A stretch of 64,000 nucleotides of DNA from Flavobacterium sp. SLB02 (GCF_009664855.1 NZ_CP045928.1:682001-746000), one strand, 5' to 3'; positions 1-10,941 are shown, counted from the first letter of the stretch. The notes: generated by a model not told the origin, from the letters alone. Numbers and translations: made by a program.

Positions 1-3000
1 AAATGATTACTGATCTGGGTAATGGTCAGGCAGATTTGCATATGAATAATATCGATTTTATTGATAAAGCATCTTATTCTGGAAATATTATTTTGGATAA
101 TTTTAATGTGGGTGCTTTACTGAACAGAAAAGATATTGGCAAAACAACTTTAAATCTAGATGTTGACGGAGTTGGTTTTACAGAGAAATACCTGAACACT
201 ATTGTAAAAGGAGACATATCCAAATTAGATTATAATAAGTATACCTATAATAATATCGTTGTAAATGGTAATTTCAAATTGCCTTATTATAAAGGAGAAT
301 TATCTGTAAATGATCCAAATTTGAGTTTAACATTTGATGGATTGGTAGATTTAAGCAAGCGCGAGAGTAAATATGATTTTCATATTAATGTAGAGAACGC
401 CGATCTTCGAAAACTAAAATTCATAAACGATTCTATTTCTAATTTCCGCGGAGATGCCGTAGTTGAAGTAACCGGAAATTCAATAGAAAACCTTCAGGGA
501 ACCGTTTCACTTAGAGATGCTGTTTATCAAAATCCTAAAGCAACTTATACTTTTGATGAAGTAACGGTTAGTTCCAATTTCGATGCTGATAAATTGCGTA
601 CCATAACCATCAGTTCAGATGATGTAGTAAAAGGGGAGATCGTTGGTAAATTTCAGTTTGGTCAATTAGATAAACTGGTTATGAATTCGGTAGGTAGCCT
701 GTATACCAATTACAAACCTTATAAAGTAAAAAAAGGTCAGTTTTTGCGGTTCAACTTTCATGTGTATGATAAAGTAGTCGAAATGCTGTATCCGGAAATT
801 AATATAGATTCAAGCACTGTGGTGCGTGGTAAAATAGATTCTGATTTACAAGAATTCAAATTTAGGTTTAAGTCTCAGAAAATTACTGCGGCAAAAAATA
901 CATTCGATAATATCCGTATTAATATCGATAATAAAAATGCACTTTATAATGCTTATGTAGAGCTAGATAGTATCAAAACGCCTTATTATAAAATACGTGA
1001 TTTTAATTTAATCAATGTTACTGCAAAAGATACTCTGTTTGTTCGATCTGAGTTTAAAGGGGGATCAAAAGGAGAAGATTATTTCAATCTGGATTTATAT
1101 CACACGATCGATAAGAACAAAAATAACATAGTAGGGATCAAGAAATCCGAGATGAAGTTTAAAGACTATTTATGGTATTTAAATGAAAATGACGGAGAGG
1201 ACAATCAGATTGTATTTGATCAGTTTTTTAAAAACTTTACCATTGATAATATTATTTTATCGCACGAAAATCAGAAAATTGATTTAAACGGAGTCATCAA
1301 AGGAAACGATTATAAGGATCTTGTCCTGAATTTTGAAGACGTGGATATCAATAAAATTACGCCATTAAATTCTAAATTTGTATTTAATGGTAATTTGAAT
1401 GGTAACATCAATTATAAGCAGAATAAGAATGTCTATCAGCCCACGGCGGCCATTTCTATAGATCATCTTAATTTGAATAAGGTTGATTTAGGGACTTTAA
1501 AATTCGATATTTCGGGAGACGAAAGTTTCAAGAAGTTTACGATCAATTCCTCTATTCAAAATGGATTTACAGAATCGTTTAGGGCCAACGGAACTTTTGC
1601 AATCGAAAACAAAGAGACTTTTCTGGATCTGAATTTAAAACTCGAAGGATTTAATCTGGCTACTTTAGGTACAGTAGGAGGAGATGTTTTATCAAATGTA
1701 AGAGGATCTGTTTCCGGAAATGCGGCAGTTGTTGGTAATCTTAAAAAACCGGAGATAAACGGAAGGCTTTATGTGGAAAAAGCCGGAATGACAGTTCCGT
1801 ACCTTAATACCGATTATGAATTGAGCGACCGAACGGTTATCGATTTAACAGATGAAAAATTCTTATTCAGAAACAATCAGCTAACAGATACCAAGTACGG
1901 CACCAAAGGATTGCTGAACGGAAGTATCGAACATCATAATTTTGGCGACTGGAAACTGGATCTGACTATAACCTCAAAACGATTACTGGCCCTTGATACA
2001 AAAGATAGTGAAGATGCCGCTTATTTTGGTACGGCTTTTATAAATGGTACTGCAAGTATCAAAGGTCCAACAGAAAATCTATTTATAAAGGTTGATGCTA
2101 AGTCCGAGAAAGGAACTGAAGTGAAAATCCCTATTAACAACGCGCAAAGTGTTGGGGAAAGCAGCTGGATACATTTTGTAACGCCGAAGGAAAAATACAA
2201 CCTAGCCAATGGTATTGTCGAGAAAACAAGAAATTACAATGGACTCGAATTAGAATTTGATTTTGATATTACGCCCGATGCCGAGGTTGAAGTAATTCTG
2301 GATAGAAATTCCGGGCACGGTATGAAAGGAAAAGGATACGGATCTTTATTATTTAAGATCAATACACTGGGTAAATTTAATATGTGGGGAGATTTCCAGG
2401 CATACGAAGGAACCTATAATTTTAAGTACGGAGGTTTAATAGATAAAAAATTCGCCGTTAAAAAAGGTGGTTCTATTATCTGGGAAGGAAACCCTATGAA
2501 AGCCCAGCTGAATCTTGAAGCGGTTTATAAAACATCTGCTAACCCTGCCGTATTACTGGATAATTCTTCTTTCAATAAAAAAGTCCCGGTAGAAGTTGTC
2601 ATTGGTTTAAGAGGGGATTTAACGAGTCCAGAACCTAATTTTGATATTCAGTTTCCATCGGTGAGTAATGTTCTGAAATCCGAGATACAGTATAAGTTAG
2701 ATGATAAAGACGTTCGTCAGACCCAGGCTTTGTATTTACTTTCGACAGGTTCGTTTATGAGTCCGGACGGATTCAATCAAAGTGATTTATCAGGAACCTT
2801 TGCTGAAACCGCAGCAAGTTTATTAGGCGGAATTATTAAATCAGACAATGATAAGATCAATATCGATTTGAATTTTATATCGGCAGATAAACGAATAGGT
2901 CAGGAAGCCGATGGTCAGTTTGTAGCCAATATAACCTCCCAGGTAAACGAAAGAATAACCATAAACGGAAAATTAGGAGTTCCTATTGGCGGTGTAAACG

Positions 3001-3386
3001 AGTCGGCCATTGTAGGAGATATCGAAATATTATACAGGGTAAATGACGACGGATCGATGAATCTTCGTTTATTCAATAAAGAGAATGATATCAATTATAT
3101 AGGACAGGGAATTGGATATACGCAAGGAGTTGGTATTTCATATGAAGTCGATTTTGATACTTTTAGCGAGCTGGTCAATAAATTATTTAAGAATCATAAA
3201 TTAGAAAGAGCCATCAAAAGCTCGTCTGATGATTTGCAGGATTCGTATCTGAATCCGGATTTTGTAAAATTCTCCAATAAAAAAGATGCCGAAAAAGACA
3301 AAAAGAAGTCCGATAAAAAGGAAGAAGAGAAACAGCCACAACCTAAAAATAATAATGAAGGACTCATTCCTGACAACGATTTTTAA
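1..3386 (+). CDS. tamB: TamB-like translocation/assembly module protein (5' truncated by window edge)
   Basis: The reading frame is open from the first base, so the gene starts upstream of the window; 1,127 residues are visible. The visible part is a long, repetitive, beta-rich sequence with no catalytic motif, ending in the conserved TamB (DUF490) C-terminal domain at about residues 700-1060 (RNSGHGMKGKG, then FNMWGDFQAYEGTYNFKYGG). TamB spans the periplasm and acts in outer-membrane protein insertion or lipid transport. The last 45 residues are a lysine/glutamate-rich tail (KKDAEKDKKKSDKKEEE), common in Bacteroidetes versions. A terminator follows directly. The family call is firm; the precise role in Bacteroidetes is inferred from proteobacterial relatives. 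Confidence 0.88.
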   Translation, partial: MITDLGNGQADLHMNNIDFIDKASYSGNIILDNFNVGALLNRKDIGKTTLNLDVDGVGFTEKYLNTIVKGDISKLDYNKYTYNNIVVNGNFKLPYYKGELSVNDPNLSLTFDGLVDLSKRESKYDFHINVENADLRKLKFINDSISNFRGDAVVEVTGNSIENLQGTVSLRDAVYQNPKATYTFDEVTVSSNFDADKLRTITISSDDVVKGEIVGKFQFGQLDKLVMNSVGSLYTNYKPYKVKKGQFLRFNFHVYDKVVEMLYPEINIDSSTVVRGKIDSDLQEFKFRFKSQKITAAKNTFDNIRINIDNKNALYNAYVELDSIKTPYYKIRDFNLINVTAKDTLFVRSEFKGGSKGEDYFNLDLYHTIDKNKNNIVGIKKSEMKFKDYLWYLNENDGEDNQIVFDQFFKNFTIDNIILSHENQKIDLNGVIKGNDYKDLVLNFEDVDINKITPLNSKFVFNGNLNGNINYKQNKNVYQPTAAISIDHLNLNKVDLGTLKFDISGDESFKKFTINSSIQNGFTESFRANGTFAIENKETFLDLNLKLEGFNLATLGTVGGDVLSNVRGSVSGNAAVVGNLKKPEINGRLYVEKAGMTVPYLNTDYELSDRTVIDLTDEKFLFRNNQLTDTKYGTKGLLNGSIEHHNFGDWKLDLTITSKRLLALDTKDSEDAAYFGTAFINGTASIKGPTENLFIKVDAKSEKGTEVKIPINNAQSVGESSWIHFVTPKEKYNLANGIVEKTRNYNGLELEFDFDITPDAEVEVILDRNSGHGMKGKGYGSLLFKINTLGKFNMWGDFQAYEGTYNFKYGGLIDKKFAVKKGGSIIWEGNPMKAQLNLEAVYKTSANPAVLLDNSSFNKKVPVEVVIGLRGDLTSPEPNFDIQFPSVSNVLKSEIQYKLDDKDVRQTQALYLLSTGSFMSPDGFNQSDLSGTFAETAASLLGGIIKSDNDKINIDLNFISADKRIGQEADGQFVANITSQVNERITINGKLGVPIGGVNESAIVGDIEILYRVNDDGSMNLRLFNKENDINYIGQGIGYTQGVGISYEVDFDTFSELVNKLFKNHKLERAIKSSSDDLQDSYLNPDFVKFSNKKDAEKDKKKSDKKEEEKQPQPKNNNEGLIPDNDF

Positions 3387-3412
3387 TTAATTGTTAAAAA
3401 TAATCTTAAAAG

Positions 3413-3443
3413 AAACCATTCGCTTCGTTGAATGGTTTTTTTT
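3413..3443 (+). terminator. Intrinsic terminator after tamB
   Basis: Perfect 8-bp stem AACCATTC / GAATGGTT with loop GCTTCGTT, followed by a run of eight T. It lies 27 bases after the tamB stop. The remaining AT-rich sequence up to pfkA at 3697 shows only a weak -7-like box, TAATTTTA, about 30 bases before the pfkA start, and no other feature. Confidence 0.85.
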
Positions 3444-3696
3444 GTGCTAAATTAGGGGCTGATTTATTTTCTTACAAATATAAAATGATGACGAATTTTT
3501 ATAACACTTCATTTATGTATTGTTAATTTTAAAGATTTAATTAAAATAAGCACGTTTTATTATTTTAAATGAAATTTTTACTATCGAAAAACTTATTAAC
3601 GAAAACGTTTGAATTTAACAGATTTTATTAATTAATGATAAACATCACCTGAAAAGTGCTGAATGTTTGCTAATTTTACACTTTAATACTTAAATA

Positions 3697-4683
3697 ATGC
3701 CAAAAACAATAAAAAAAGTTGGTGTTCTTACTTCGGGAGGAGACTCACCAGGAATGAATGCTGCAATACGATCAGTTGTTCGAACATGTGCTTATCATAA
3801 TATAGAATGCATAGGAATTTATAGAGGGTATCAGGGAATGATCGAAGGAGATTTCAAAGAAATGGGACCTCGTAGTGTAAATAATATTGTAAACAAAGGC
3901 GGAACGATCCTGAAATCAGCTCGTTCAGTTGAGTTTAGAACACCGGAAGGTAGAAAAAAAGCCCACGAAAATCTATTGAAAGCAGGAGTTGATGCTCTTG
4001 TTGTAATAGGAGGTGACGGAAGTTTTACCGGAGGATTAATTTTTAATTCAGAATATGGTTTTCCTGTAATGGGGATTCCAGGTACAATTGATAATGATAT
4101 TTTTGGTACAAGCCATACCTTAGGTTATGATACTGCCTTAAATACGGTTGTAGATTGTATTGATAAAATTAGAGATACGGCAAGTTCTCATAACCGTCTG
4201 TTTTTTGTAGAGGTTATGGGTAGAGATGCAGGTCACATTGCTCTTAATGCAGGAATTGGCGCTGGTGCCGAAGAAATTCTTATTCCTGAAGAAGATTTAG
4301 GTTTAGACAGGCTACTAGACTCTCTTCAAAAAAGTAAAGCTTCAGGAAAATCATCAAGTATAGTAGTTATTGCTGAAGGAGATAAAATTGGTAAAAACGT
4401 ATTTGAATTAAAAGATTACGTCGAAGCTAATTTGCCTGAGTATGATGTAAGAGTATCTGTTTTAGGACATATGCAGCGTGGCGGTTCACCATCTTGTTTC
4501 GACCGTGTTTTGGCAAGCCGTTTAGGTGTAAAAGCAGTAGAATCCCTAATCGAAGGTAAATCAAATTACATGGTAGGTCTTCAGGCAGATAAAGTTGCTC
4601 TGACACCTCTTGAACAAGCAATTAAGGGTAAATCTGAAATTGATAGAGAATTGTTGAGAGTATCTGATATCATGTCAACATAA
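3697..4683 (+). CDS. pfkA: ATP-dependent 6-phosphofructokinase
   Basis: Phosphorylates fructose-6-phosphate to fructose-1,6-bisphosphate in the cytoplasm, the committed step of glycolysis. The 328-residue length is normal for bacterial PfkA. Visible motifs are the nucleotide loop TSGGDSPGMN near the N-terminus, the catalytic PGTIDND (Asp132 equivalent to E. coli Asp127), MGRDAGH for substrate binding and the allosteric/substrate segment HMQRGG. gapA follows after 88 bases on the same strand, so a glycolytic unit is likely. In this window it would also receive the fructose-6-phosphate made by the NagB protein of the chitin locus. Confidence 0.97.
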   Translation: MPKTIKKVGVLTSGGDSPGMNAAIRSVVRTCAYHNIECIGIYRGYQGMIEGDFKEMGPRSVNNIVNKGGTILKSARSVEFRTPEGRKKAHENLLKAGVDALVVIGGDGSFTGGLIFNSEYGFPVMGIPGTIDNDIFGTSHTLGYDTALNTVVDCIDKIRDTASSHNRLFFVEVMGRDAGHIALNAGIGAGAEEILIPEEDLGLDRLLDSLQKSKASGKSSSIVVIAEGDKIGKNVFELKDYVEANLPEYDVRVSVLGHMQRGGSPSCFDRVLASRLGVKAVESLIEGKSNYMVGLQADKVALTPLEQAIKGKSEIDRELLRVSDIMST

Positions 4684-4747
4684 AATAAAAGTTTAAAAAG
4701 GAAAGAAGTTTATTGTGAGGAAATTAGACTTTAAATTAGTGTAATAA

Positions 4748-5776
<1,029 letters not shown>

Positions 5777-5792
5777 TACTATATTTATACTC

Positions 5793-5824
5793 AAAATCCC
5801 GTTACCTAAAAATAACGGGATTTT
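5793..5824 (+). terminator. Intrinsic terminator after gapA
   Basis: Perfect 12-bp inverted repeat AAAATCCCGTTA / TAACGGGATTTT around an 8-base loop, 16 bases after the gapA stop; the T-rich right arm provides the release tract. Confidence 0.9.
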
Positions 5825-5906
5825 CGTATTCTGTTAGGTCTTTAATTAATGTAAAAAATACACTTTTTATTTAGTTAAAGAAAAACTAATCCAAAAACTA
5901 AATAAA

Positions 5907-6758
5907 ATGAAATTAATAGTTGATAGTGGATCTACTAAAGCCGATTGGATTGCAATTGATGATAATGGAAAAGTATTATTCACCACACAAACCTTAGGGT
6001 TAAATCCTGAAATTCTTGAAGGTCCTGAAATTATCGAAAGATTAAATGACCGTTTTGATATTTTACAAAATAAAAAAAATGCTACACATTTGTTCTTTTA
6101 CGGAGCAGGTTGTGGAACTGAGAGAATGAAAACAGCGCTTTCGCAAATATTCCAGGAATATTTTGTAAATGCTATTGTAGAGGTTCATGAAGATACCTAC
6201 GCAGCAGTTTATGCAACTACTCCAAAAGGAGAAGAAGCAATTGTGAGTATCTTGGGAACAGGTTCTAACTGCAGTTATTTTGATGGAAAAGTATTGCATC
6301 AAAAAGTACAATCGTTAGGATATATTGTCATGGATGATTGTAGCGGAAATGTTTTTGGAAAAGAATTAATCAGAAAATATTATTTCAATAAAATGCCTAA
6401 AGAACTGGCAGTAGAATTTGAAAAAGAATATGATTTAGATCCAGATTTTATCAAAAATAAATTATACAAAGAACCCAATCCAAATGCTTATTTAGCGACT
6501 TTTGCTAAGTTTTTAATCAAGCATAAAGACACTGAGTTTTGCAGAAAAATCATCTTTAAAGGGATGAAATCTTTCGTGAAAAATTACATCAAACAATTTG
6601 ATAACTGCAAAGAAGTTCCGGTTCATTTTGTAGGTTCTATTGCTTTTTATCTAAAAGATGAATTACAAGAGACTTTTGATAAGTACGAACTTCAGTTAGG
6701 TAATGTTTTAAGAAGGCCTATTGACGGATTGATTGCTTATCACGTTGCTAATCAATAA
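5907..6758 (+). CDS. BadF/BadG/BcrA/BcrD-family ATPase, probable N-acetylglucosamine kinase
   Basis: A 283-residue ASKHA-fold kinase. The N-terminus DSGSTKADW is the first phosphate-binding loop of the BadF/NagK group and SILGTGSNCSYFDG is the second; GSIAFY near the C-terminus fits the adenosine region. Bacteroidetes members of this size are usually GlcNAc or glucosamine kinases. It sits 13 bases upstream of mgsA and downstream of pfkA/gapA, among hexose-phosphate genes. No other candidate GlcNAc kinase is visible here, and the chitin locus 30 kb away needs one, so a link is plausible but unproven. Substrate specificity cannot be read from sequence. Confidence 0.8.
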   Translation: MKLIVDSGSTKADWIAIDDNGKVLFTTQTLGLNPEILEGPEIIERLNDRFDILQNKKNATHLFFYGAGCGTERMKTALSQIFQEYFVNAIVEVHEDTYAAVYATTPKGEEAIVSILGTGSNCSYFDGKVLHQKVQSLGYIVMDDCSGNVFGKELIRKYYFNKMPKELAVEFEKEYDLDPDFIKNKLYKEPNPNAYLATFAKFLIKHKDTEFCRKIIFKGMKSFVKNYIKQFDNCKEVPVHFVGSIAFYLKDELQETFDKYELQLGNVLRRPIDGLIAYHVANQ

Positions 6759-6771
6759 TTAAAAAAGAAGT

Positions 6772-7146
6772 ATGGAAATTGCTATAATAGCTCACGATGG
6801 TAAGAAGGCAGATATGGTTCAGTTTTTAAATAAAAACAAAACACTTCTTCTTCAGGAAAATATTAAACTGATCGCAACAGGAACTACCGGAAGCAAGGCT
6901 GTAAATGCAGGTTTTAAGGTAAAAAGAATGCTTTCAGGACCAATGGGAGGCGATGCGCAAATTGCTGCGCGTGTAGCTGAAGGTAAAACGCAAATGGTTT
7001 TCTTTTTTAAAGATCCCTTAGCGAGCCATGCTCATGAGGTCGATATTAATATGCTTATTCGTGTTTGTGATGTACACAATGTACCTTTGGCAACAAATGA
7101 AGCTTCTGCTCAGCTGTTGTTAAATGCTGTGGCATTGCAATTATAG
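6772..7146 (+). CDS. mgsA: Methylglyoxal synthase
   Basis: Converts dihydroxyacetone phosphate to methylglyoxal and phosphate, a bypass used when sugar phosphates build up. The 124-residue protein has the family landmarks: IAHDGKK near the N-terminus, the phosphate loop GTTGS, GPMGGDAQIAARVAEG with catalytic Asp61, and DPLASHAHEVDI with the catalytic His/Asp pair. It begins 13 bases after the kinase gene, so the two are likely co-transcribed, and ends at a strong terminator. A decayed second copy lies just downstream. Confidence 0.95.
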   Translation: MEIAIIAHDGKKADMVQFLNKNKTLLLQENIKLIATGTTGSKAVNAGFKVKRMLSGPMGGDAQIAARVAEGKTQMVFFFKDPLASHAHEVDINMLIRVCDVHNVPLATNEASAQLLLNAVALQL

Positions 7147-7172
7147 AATTTCACATCATTAAATATATTCTC

Positions 7173-7203
7173 AAAACCGTTTCATTTACTGAAACGGTTT
7201 TTT
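7173..7203 (+). terminator. Intrinsic terminator after mgsA
   Basis: Perfect 11-bp stem AAAACCGTTTC / GAAACGGTTTT with loop ATTTACT, then further T residues, 26 bases after the mgsA stop. Confidence 0.9.
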
Positions 7204-7337
7204 ATTGCCTTAAAATTGATGATATTAAAATAATTGCTAATGTTTTTTGCTGTATGCTTAAAAATTTGAAATTCACGTATTTGTAGTAATTTTACTCCTT
7301 TTTTTAACGTAAATTTGATCTATATGTATTACTAATC

Positions 7338-7723
7338 TTGAAAAAACAAACTTCAATTGCAATTATTGCTCATGATAATAAAAAAGCAGACATGATTCAG
7401 TTTTTAATTAAAAACAGAATTGCGCTTGAGCATGATAAAGTACAACTTATTGCAACAGGGATATTAGAAAGAAATGCTGAGAAATCAGGATTTAAAGTAA
7501 AAAAGATGCTTGCGTGCTTAATGGGAGGCGATGCTCAAATCGCATCTAAAGTAGCTGCGGGTAAAATTAATGTCGTCTTTATGTTTACCGATCATTAGTG
7601 ACCAATGCTCATAAAGTAGATATTAAGATGCTGGTCAGGATATGTGACGTGTATAATGTGCCGCTGGCTACAAGGGAGGCAACGGCACAATTATTTTTAA
7701 ATGCTATTGTACGGCGATTATAG
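7338..7723 (+). pseudogene. Second methylglyoxal synthase copy, broken by a one-base frameshift
   Basis: The first 86 codons read as a methylglyoxal synthase (IAIIAHDNKKAD, LMGGDAQIASKVAAGK), then a stop follows FTDH at 7596. Shifting frame there by one base restores the family C-terminus (VTNAHKVDIKMLVRICDVYN) to a stop at 7721-7723. The intact neighbour reads DPLASHAHEV where this copy reads DH-stop, so one C appears lost after GATC near 7593. The phosphate loop GTTGS is also altered (GILER), suggesting decay or divergence beyond the frameshift. It probably arose by tandem duplication of mgsA. The start would be TTG. Its end overlaps the convergent RidA gene by 20 bases. A sequencing error remains possible. 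Confidence 0.82.
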
Positions 7724-8084
7724 AAATCTCTACGTTTACATTTTTTGGCAAACAAGCGACCTGAACTGTTTCGCGGGCAGGCGCCGTTTTTTCATCAAAA
7801 TAAGACCCGTAAATAGCGTTTATAGCAGCAAAGTTATTCATATCCATAATAAAGATTGTTGCTTTAACTACGTTTTCAAAAGTCATGTCTGCAGCCTGAA
7901 GAATGGCAGCAATATTTTGCATTACTTGTGTTGTTTCATCATTTATATTTTCGGTAACAAGATCTCCCGTAGCTGGATTTATAGCAATCTGACCGGAGGC
8001 ATAAAGTGTATTGTCTGATAATATAGCCTGGTTGTAGGGGCCAATTGGAGCCGGTGCTTTGTCAGTAAAGATGATTTTTTTCAT
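7704..8084 (-). CDS. ridA: RidA family reactive enamine/imine deaminase
   Basis: A 126-residue YjgF/YER057c/UK114 protein. RidA hydrolyses reactive 2-aminoacrylate and related enamines made by PLP enzymes, protecting the cytoplasm. The sequence carries the family pattern APIGPYNQA near the N-terminus, YASGQIAINP, and the signature ARETVQVACLPKNVNVEI with the key arginine that binds the substrate carboxylate. It begins with ATG at 8084. Its last 20 bases overlap the tail of the broken mgsA copy, so the two converge. Confidence 0.93.
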   Translation of the reverse strand: MKKIIFTDKAPAPIGPYNQAILSDNTLYASGQIAINPATGDLVTENINDETTQVMQNIAAILQAADMTFENVVKATIFIMDMNNFAAINAIYGSYFDEKTAPARETVQVACLPKNVNVEISIIAVQ

Positions 8085-8212
8085 GATAAAAGTTTTTAAA
8101 TACTAAAAGGAAGAATTATAATGTAATTAGAGATTATCAAAGTAAGATTTAAATCTTAAAAAATCCAGTTTCATAATCACTAAAAAGTTTTCAGCTTTAA
8201 GTTAATGGACAC

Positions 8213-10885
8213 TTATCGGTTAGAAGTGCTTCGTTTGTTCCACTTAATGTCGCTAAGCATTCCGGATTTGATCCCGATAAAGAAGTTCCAGTTTGAGTTT
8301 ACACCCAGCGGACTCCAGTTAAAGGCCATTCTCCAGCTCAATAAATCCCTTTCAAAACGGAATTGAGTAAAAGTAACACCTTTTTGTACAAAATCATAAC
8401 CGGTAGAAACTCCGCCTTTCCATTTTGGGGTAATATCCATATTGGCAGATATCATGATAGAGTTTCCTGTGATCTTATTTTCGCGATTTACATTCGAATA
8501 TGTCAATGAATAAGCCATTGTCATATCCCATGGTATTTTTGCTTTAAAGAATTCGGTGATCACATCATCTTCGTCATCTTTTTTATTGGCAAACTGGCTG
8601 TTTCGGCTGTCATTCAAATCAGTATTGGTTCCAAATAAATCATCTTTACGACCTCCGTTCCGTTCACTTTGCTTGTTTTCCTCTTCTTTTCCGGTTCCTT
8701 TATTAGAAAACGAATAGTTTAAAGTTATGTTAGCACTGGTCATTCTAAACAAACTCCCGCCATTGTCAATATTATAAGTATTAATTCTGGCTCCGCCATT
8801 ATCGATCGCATACGGATCTAATGTAGCACCAAAATTCACATTCATTTTATTGTCAAAAAGTTGTGTTCCACCACTTACAAGAACCGGTTGCCATGCTAAA
8901 CTTTCTTTTCCGTCAGCATTAAAATTATAACTCGTGCTGAAGTTTAAATTGTTTAACAGCATGATCTTTTTAGGTTCTGTTTTTGTGCTGTCTCTGTCTC
9001 TTACTTTAGCTTCAAAAGTATTGCTTAAAGCAAATGATACAATGTTAGAATTGCTTTTACCAGGAGCTCCAAAAATACCACCGTCAAATCTTGAGTAAGT
9101 CGAAATTCTTCCTGTAGCATCAACAGTGTAATTATTATAATATTGGTCAAAACTAGGTGTATAGGAATACGTAACAGTTGGACGCATTACGTGACGAATG
9201 GATTGAATTCTTTTATCGCTTCCAAAATTAAAGGTACCGTAAATTGTAGTTCCTAAATTCGTACTGAAATTATATGTTCTAAAAGCATCGAAACCATTAA
9301 CGGTTGTATTTACAATCTGGCCCTTATCTGGATCATAATTTTTATCAATAGTTTTAGTAACCCAAGTTTCCTGGTAGTTGGTAGAGGCTCCTGCGCTAAA
9401 ATATTTAAATACTTTAAAATTGGTACTAATAGGGATACTGTGCTGCATTCCTATTTGAGCATCTCTAAACATTTGCGGTTTAAAGAACAATGAATCTGTA
9501 GTGGTAATATTATTTTTACCGCTCAGGTTATATTGCAGGTTGATGTTCTTGATAAAACCTTTTTTAACTCCGTCTTTTCCAACAAACGGATACACACGGT
9601 CGACACTGGCTTGCAAAGTCGGTAAAGTCATCTGAATTTGCTCTGTCTGCGTATTTTGCGAATGCGTTGCTGTTAATGAAAAACGCGCTTGTGGTATCGT
9701 ATTAAAGGTTCTGTTATATGAAATAGATGAATTTAAAGTATTATTTAAATTCGAACCTACGTTGGCCTGGTTGATTGATCGCTTAAAGTATTTACTACTA
9801 CCCATATTTACCGAAGCAGAAAAGCTTGAATTTGGGTTCGATTTTGAGTCTTTTGAATGAGACCACTGAATGTTGTAAATATTTTCTTTACTATAGTCAG
9901 GATAACCTCGCTCGCTATTGATCAGGTTCTCAAAACGAATATTAAGATTTCCTCTATATTTGTATCTGGTGGCATACGCCGACTCAAAGCGCATGGCGTA
10001 ACTACCGTTGGTGTAATAATCGGCTAATACCGTTAAGTCGTAATTATCGCTTAAAGCAAAATAATACCCCATGTTTTGCAATGAGAAACCTCTGGTATTT
10101 GAGTCATTATAACTTGGTACGATAATACCCGAAACACTTTTTTCCTTAGTCATAGGGAAAAAGGCGAAAGGCAATACTAGCGGAGTAGGTACATCTGCAA
10201 TTACCATTTGAGTGGTTCCTACAACAACTTTTTTGTTCGGAACGAATTTTACTTTATTTGTTCTAAAATAATATTCAGGATTGTCGATGTCTTTTGCAGT
10301 GGTAAAGCGGGCTCCTTTTAAAAAGTAAACCGAATCGTTTTCTTTTTTGGTGATTGCCGCTTTGATTTTAAATTCTCCCTGTTCTGTCCTTGAATTATAA
10401 ATTAAAGCCTTTTTGGTTTTAAAATTAAATCGGATAGAATCAGGCTGAACTTCGCTTGGGCCTTGTTTAAAATTGGGATATTGTATCAAAACACCTGCGG
10501 AATCTCTTATACGACCCGCATAAACTTCATCTTTTTCGAGATTTAAAACAATAATACCTGACTTTAGTTCGACATCTTTATAATATAATTCGGCTTCATT
10601 ATATAATGTAAGCGTTTTATTTTTCCTGTCATACTTAGCATAATCTTTGGCTTTGTACTTCGTAACAGCGTCTAAAGCGTTCTTTTTAGTCTTTACAGTA
10701 TCTAACTTTATGGTATCGGCTATGGGAGCCGGTGTTATATCTGTAACAGCAGTTTTGGGTTTATCTGTTTGTTTTACAGTTGGTAACGGCTTTTTTTTGT
10801 TTTTTATCTCTTGCGAATATAAATTACCACATCCTAATGTTAGGAAAAATGATAATAAAACGATATTAAATAAGTTTGTATGCAA
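8213..10885 (-). CDS. lptD: LptD/OstA-like outer-membrane LPS assembly protein
   Basis: About 890 residues: a signal sequence (VLLSFFLTLGCGNLYSQ), a low-complexity linker, an OstA-like beta-jellyroll part (roughly residues 70-220, with AELYYKDVELKSGIIVLNLEKD) and a long beta-barrel C-terminus. It matches the Bacteroidetes LptD_2 group that inserts LPS into the outer leaflet. The frame stays open upstream to a TTG at 10969, but a good -7 box (10934-10941) lies inside that extension, so the TTG at 10883-10885 just before the signal peptide is preferred. The gene is divergent from the amidase. Family confidence is good; the exact start is uncertain. Confidence 0.82.
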   Translation of the reverse strand: MHTNLFNIVLLSFFLTLGCGNLYSQEIKNKKKPLPTVKQTDKPKTAVTDITPAPIADTIKLDTVKTKKNALDAVTKYKAKDYAKYDRKNKTLTLYNEAELYYKDVELKSGIIVLNLEKDEVYAGRIRDSAGVLIQYPNFKQGPSEVQPDSIRFNFKTKKALIYNSRTEQGEFKIKAAITKKENDSVYFLKGARFTTAKDIDNPEYYFRTNKVKFVPNKKVVVGTTQMVIADVPTPLVLPFAFFPMTKEKSVSGIIVPSYNDSNTRGFSLQNMGYYFALSDNYDLTVLADYYTNGSYAMRFESAYATRYKYRGNLNIRFENLINSERGYPDYSKENIYNIQWSHSKDSKSNPNSSFSASVNMGSSKYFKRSINQANVGSNLNNTLNSSISYNRTFNTIPQARFSLTATHSQNTQTEQIQMTLPTLQASVDRVYPFVGKDGVKKGFIKNINLQYNLSGKNNITTTDSLFFKPQMFRDAQIGMQHSIPISTNFKVFKYFSAGASTNYQETWVTKTIDKNYDPDKGQIVNTTVNGFDAFRTYNFSTNLGTTIYGTFNFGSDKRIQSIRHVMRPTVTYSYTPSFDQYYNNYTVDATGRISTYSRFDGGIFGAPGKSNSNIVSFALSNTFEAKVRDRDSTKTEPKKIMLLNNLNFSTSYNFNADGKESLAWQPVLVSGGTQLFDNKMNVNFGATLDPYAIDNGGARINTYNIDNGGSLFRMTSANITLNYSFSNKGTGKEEENKQSERNGGRKDDLFGTNTDLNDSRNSQFANKKDDEDDVITEFFKAKIPWDMTMAYSLTYSNVNRENKITGNSIMISANMDITPKWKGGVSTGYDFVQKGVTFTQFRFERDLLSWRMAFNWSPLGVNSNWNFFIGIKSGMLSDIKWNKRSTSNR

Positions 10886-10933
10886 AGGTTTAAATGCTAT
10901 TTTTGTAAAATTATGGCTTGTTTTTTGACATGT

Positions 10934-10941
10934 CAAACTTA
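10934..10941 (-). promoter_or_regulatory. Candidate -7 box for the lptD-like gene
   Basis: On the minus strand TAAGTTTG matches the flavobacterial -7 consensus TAnnTTTG exactly. A TTTTTG lies 15 bases upstream, slightly closer than the usual spacing. Transcription would start near 10928, giving a leader of about 40 bases to the TTG at 10885. Confidence 0.45.
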
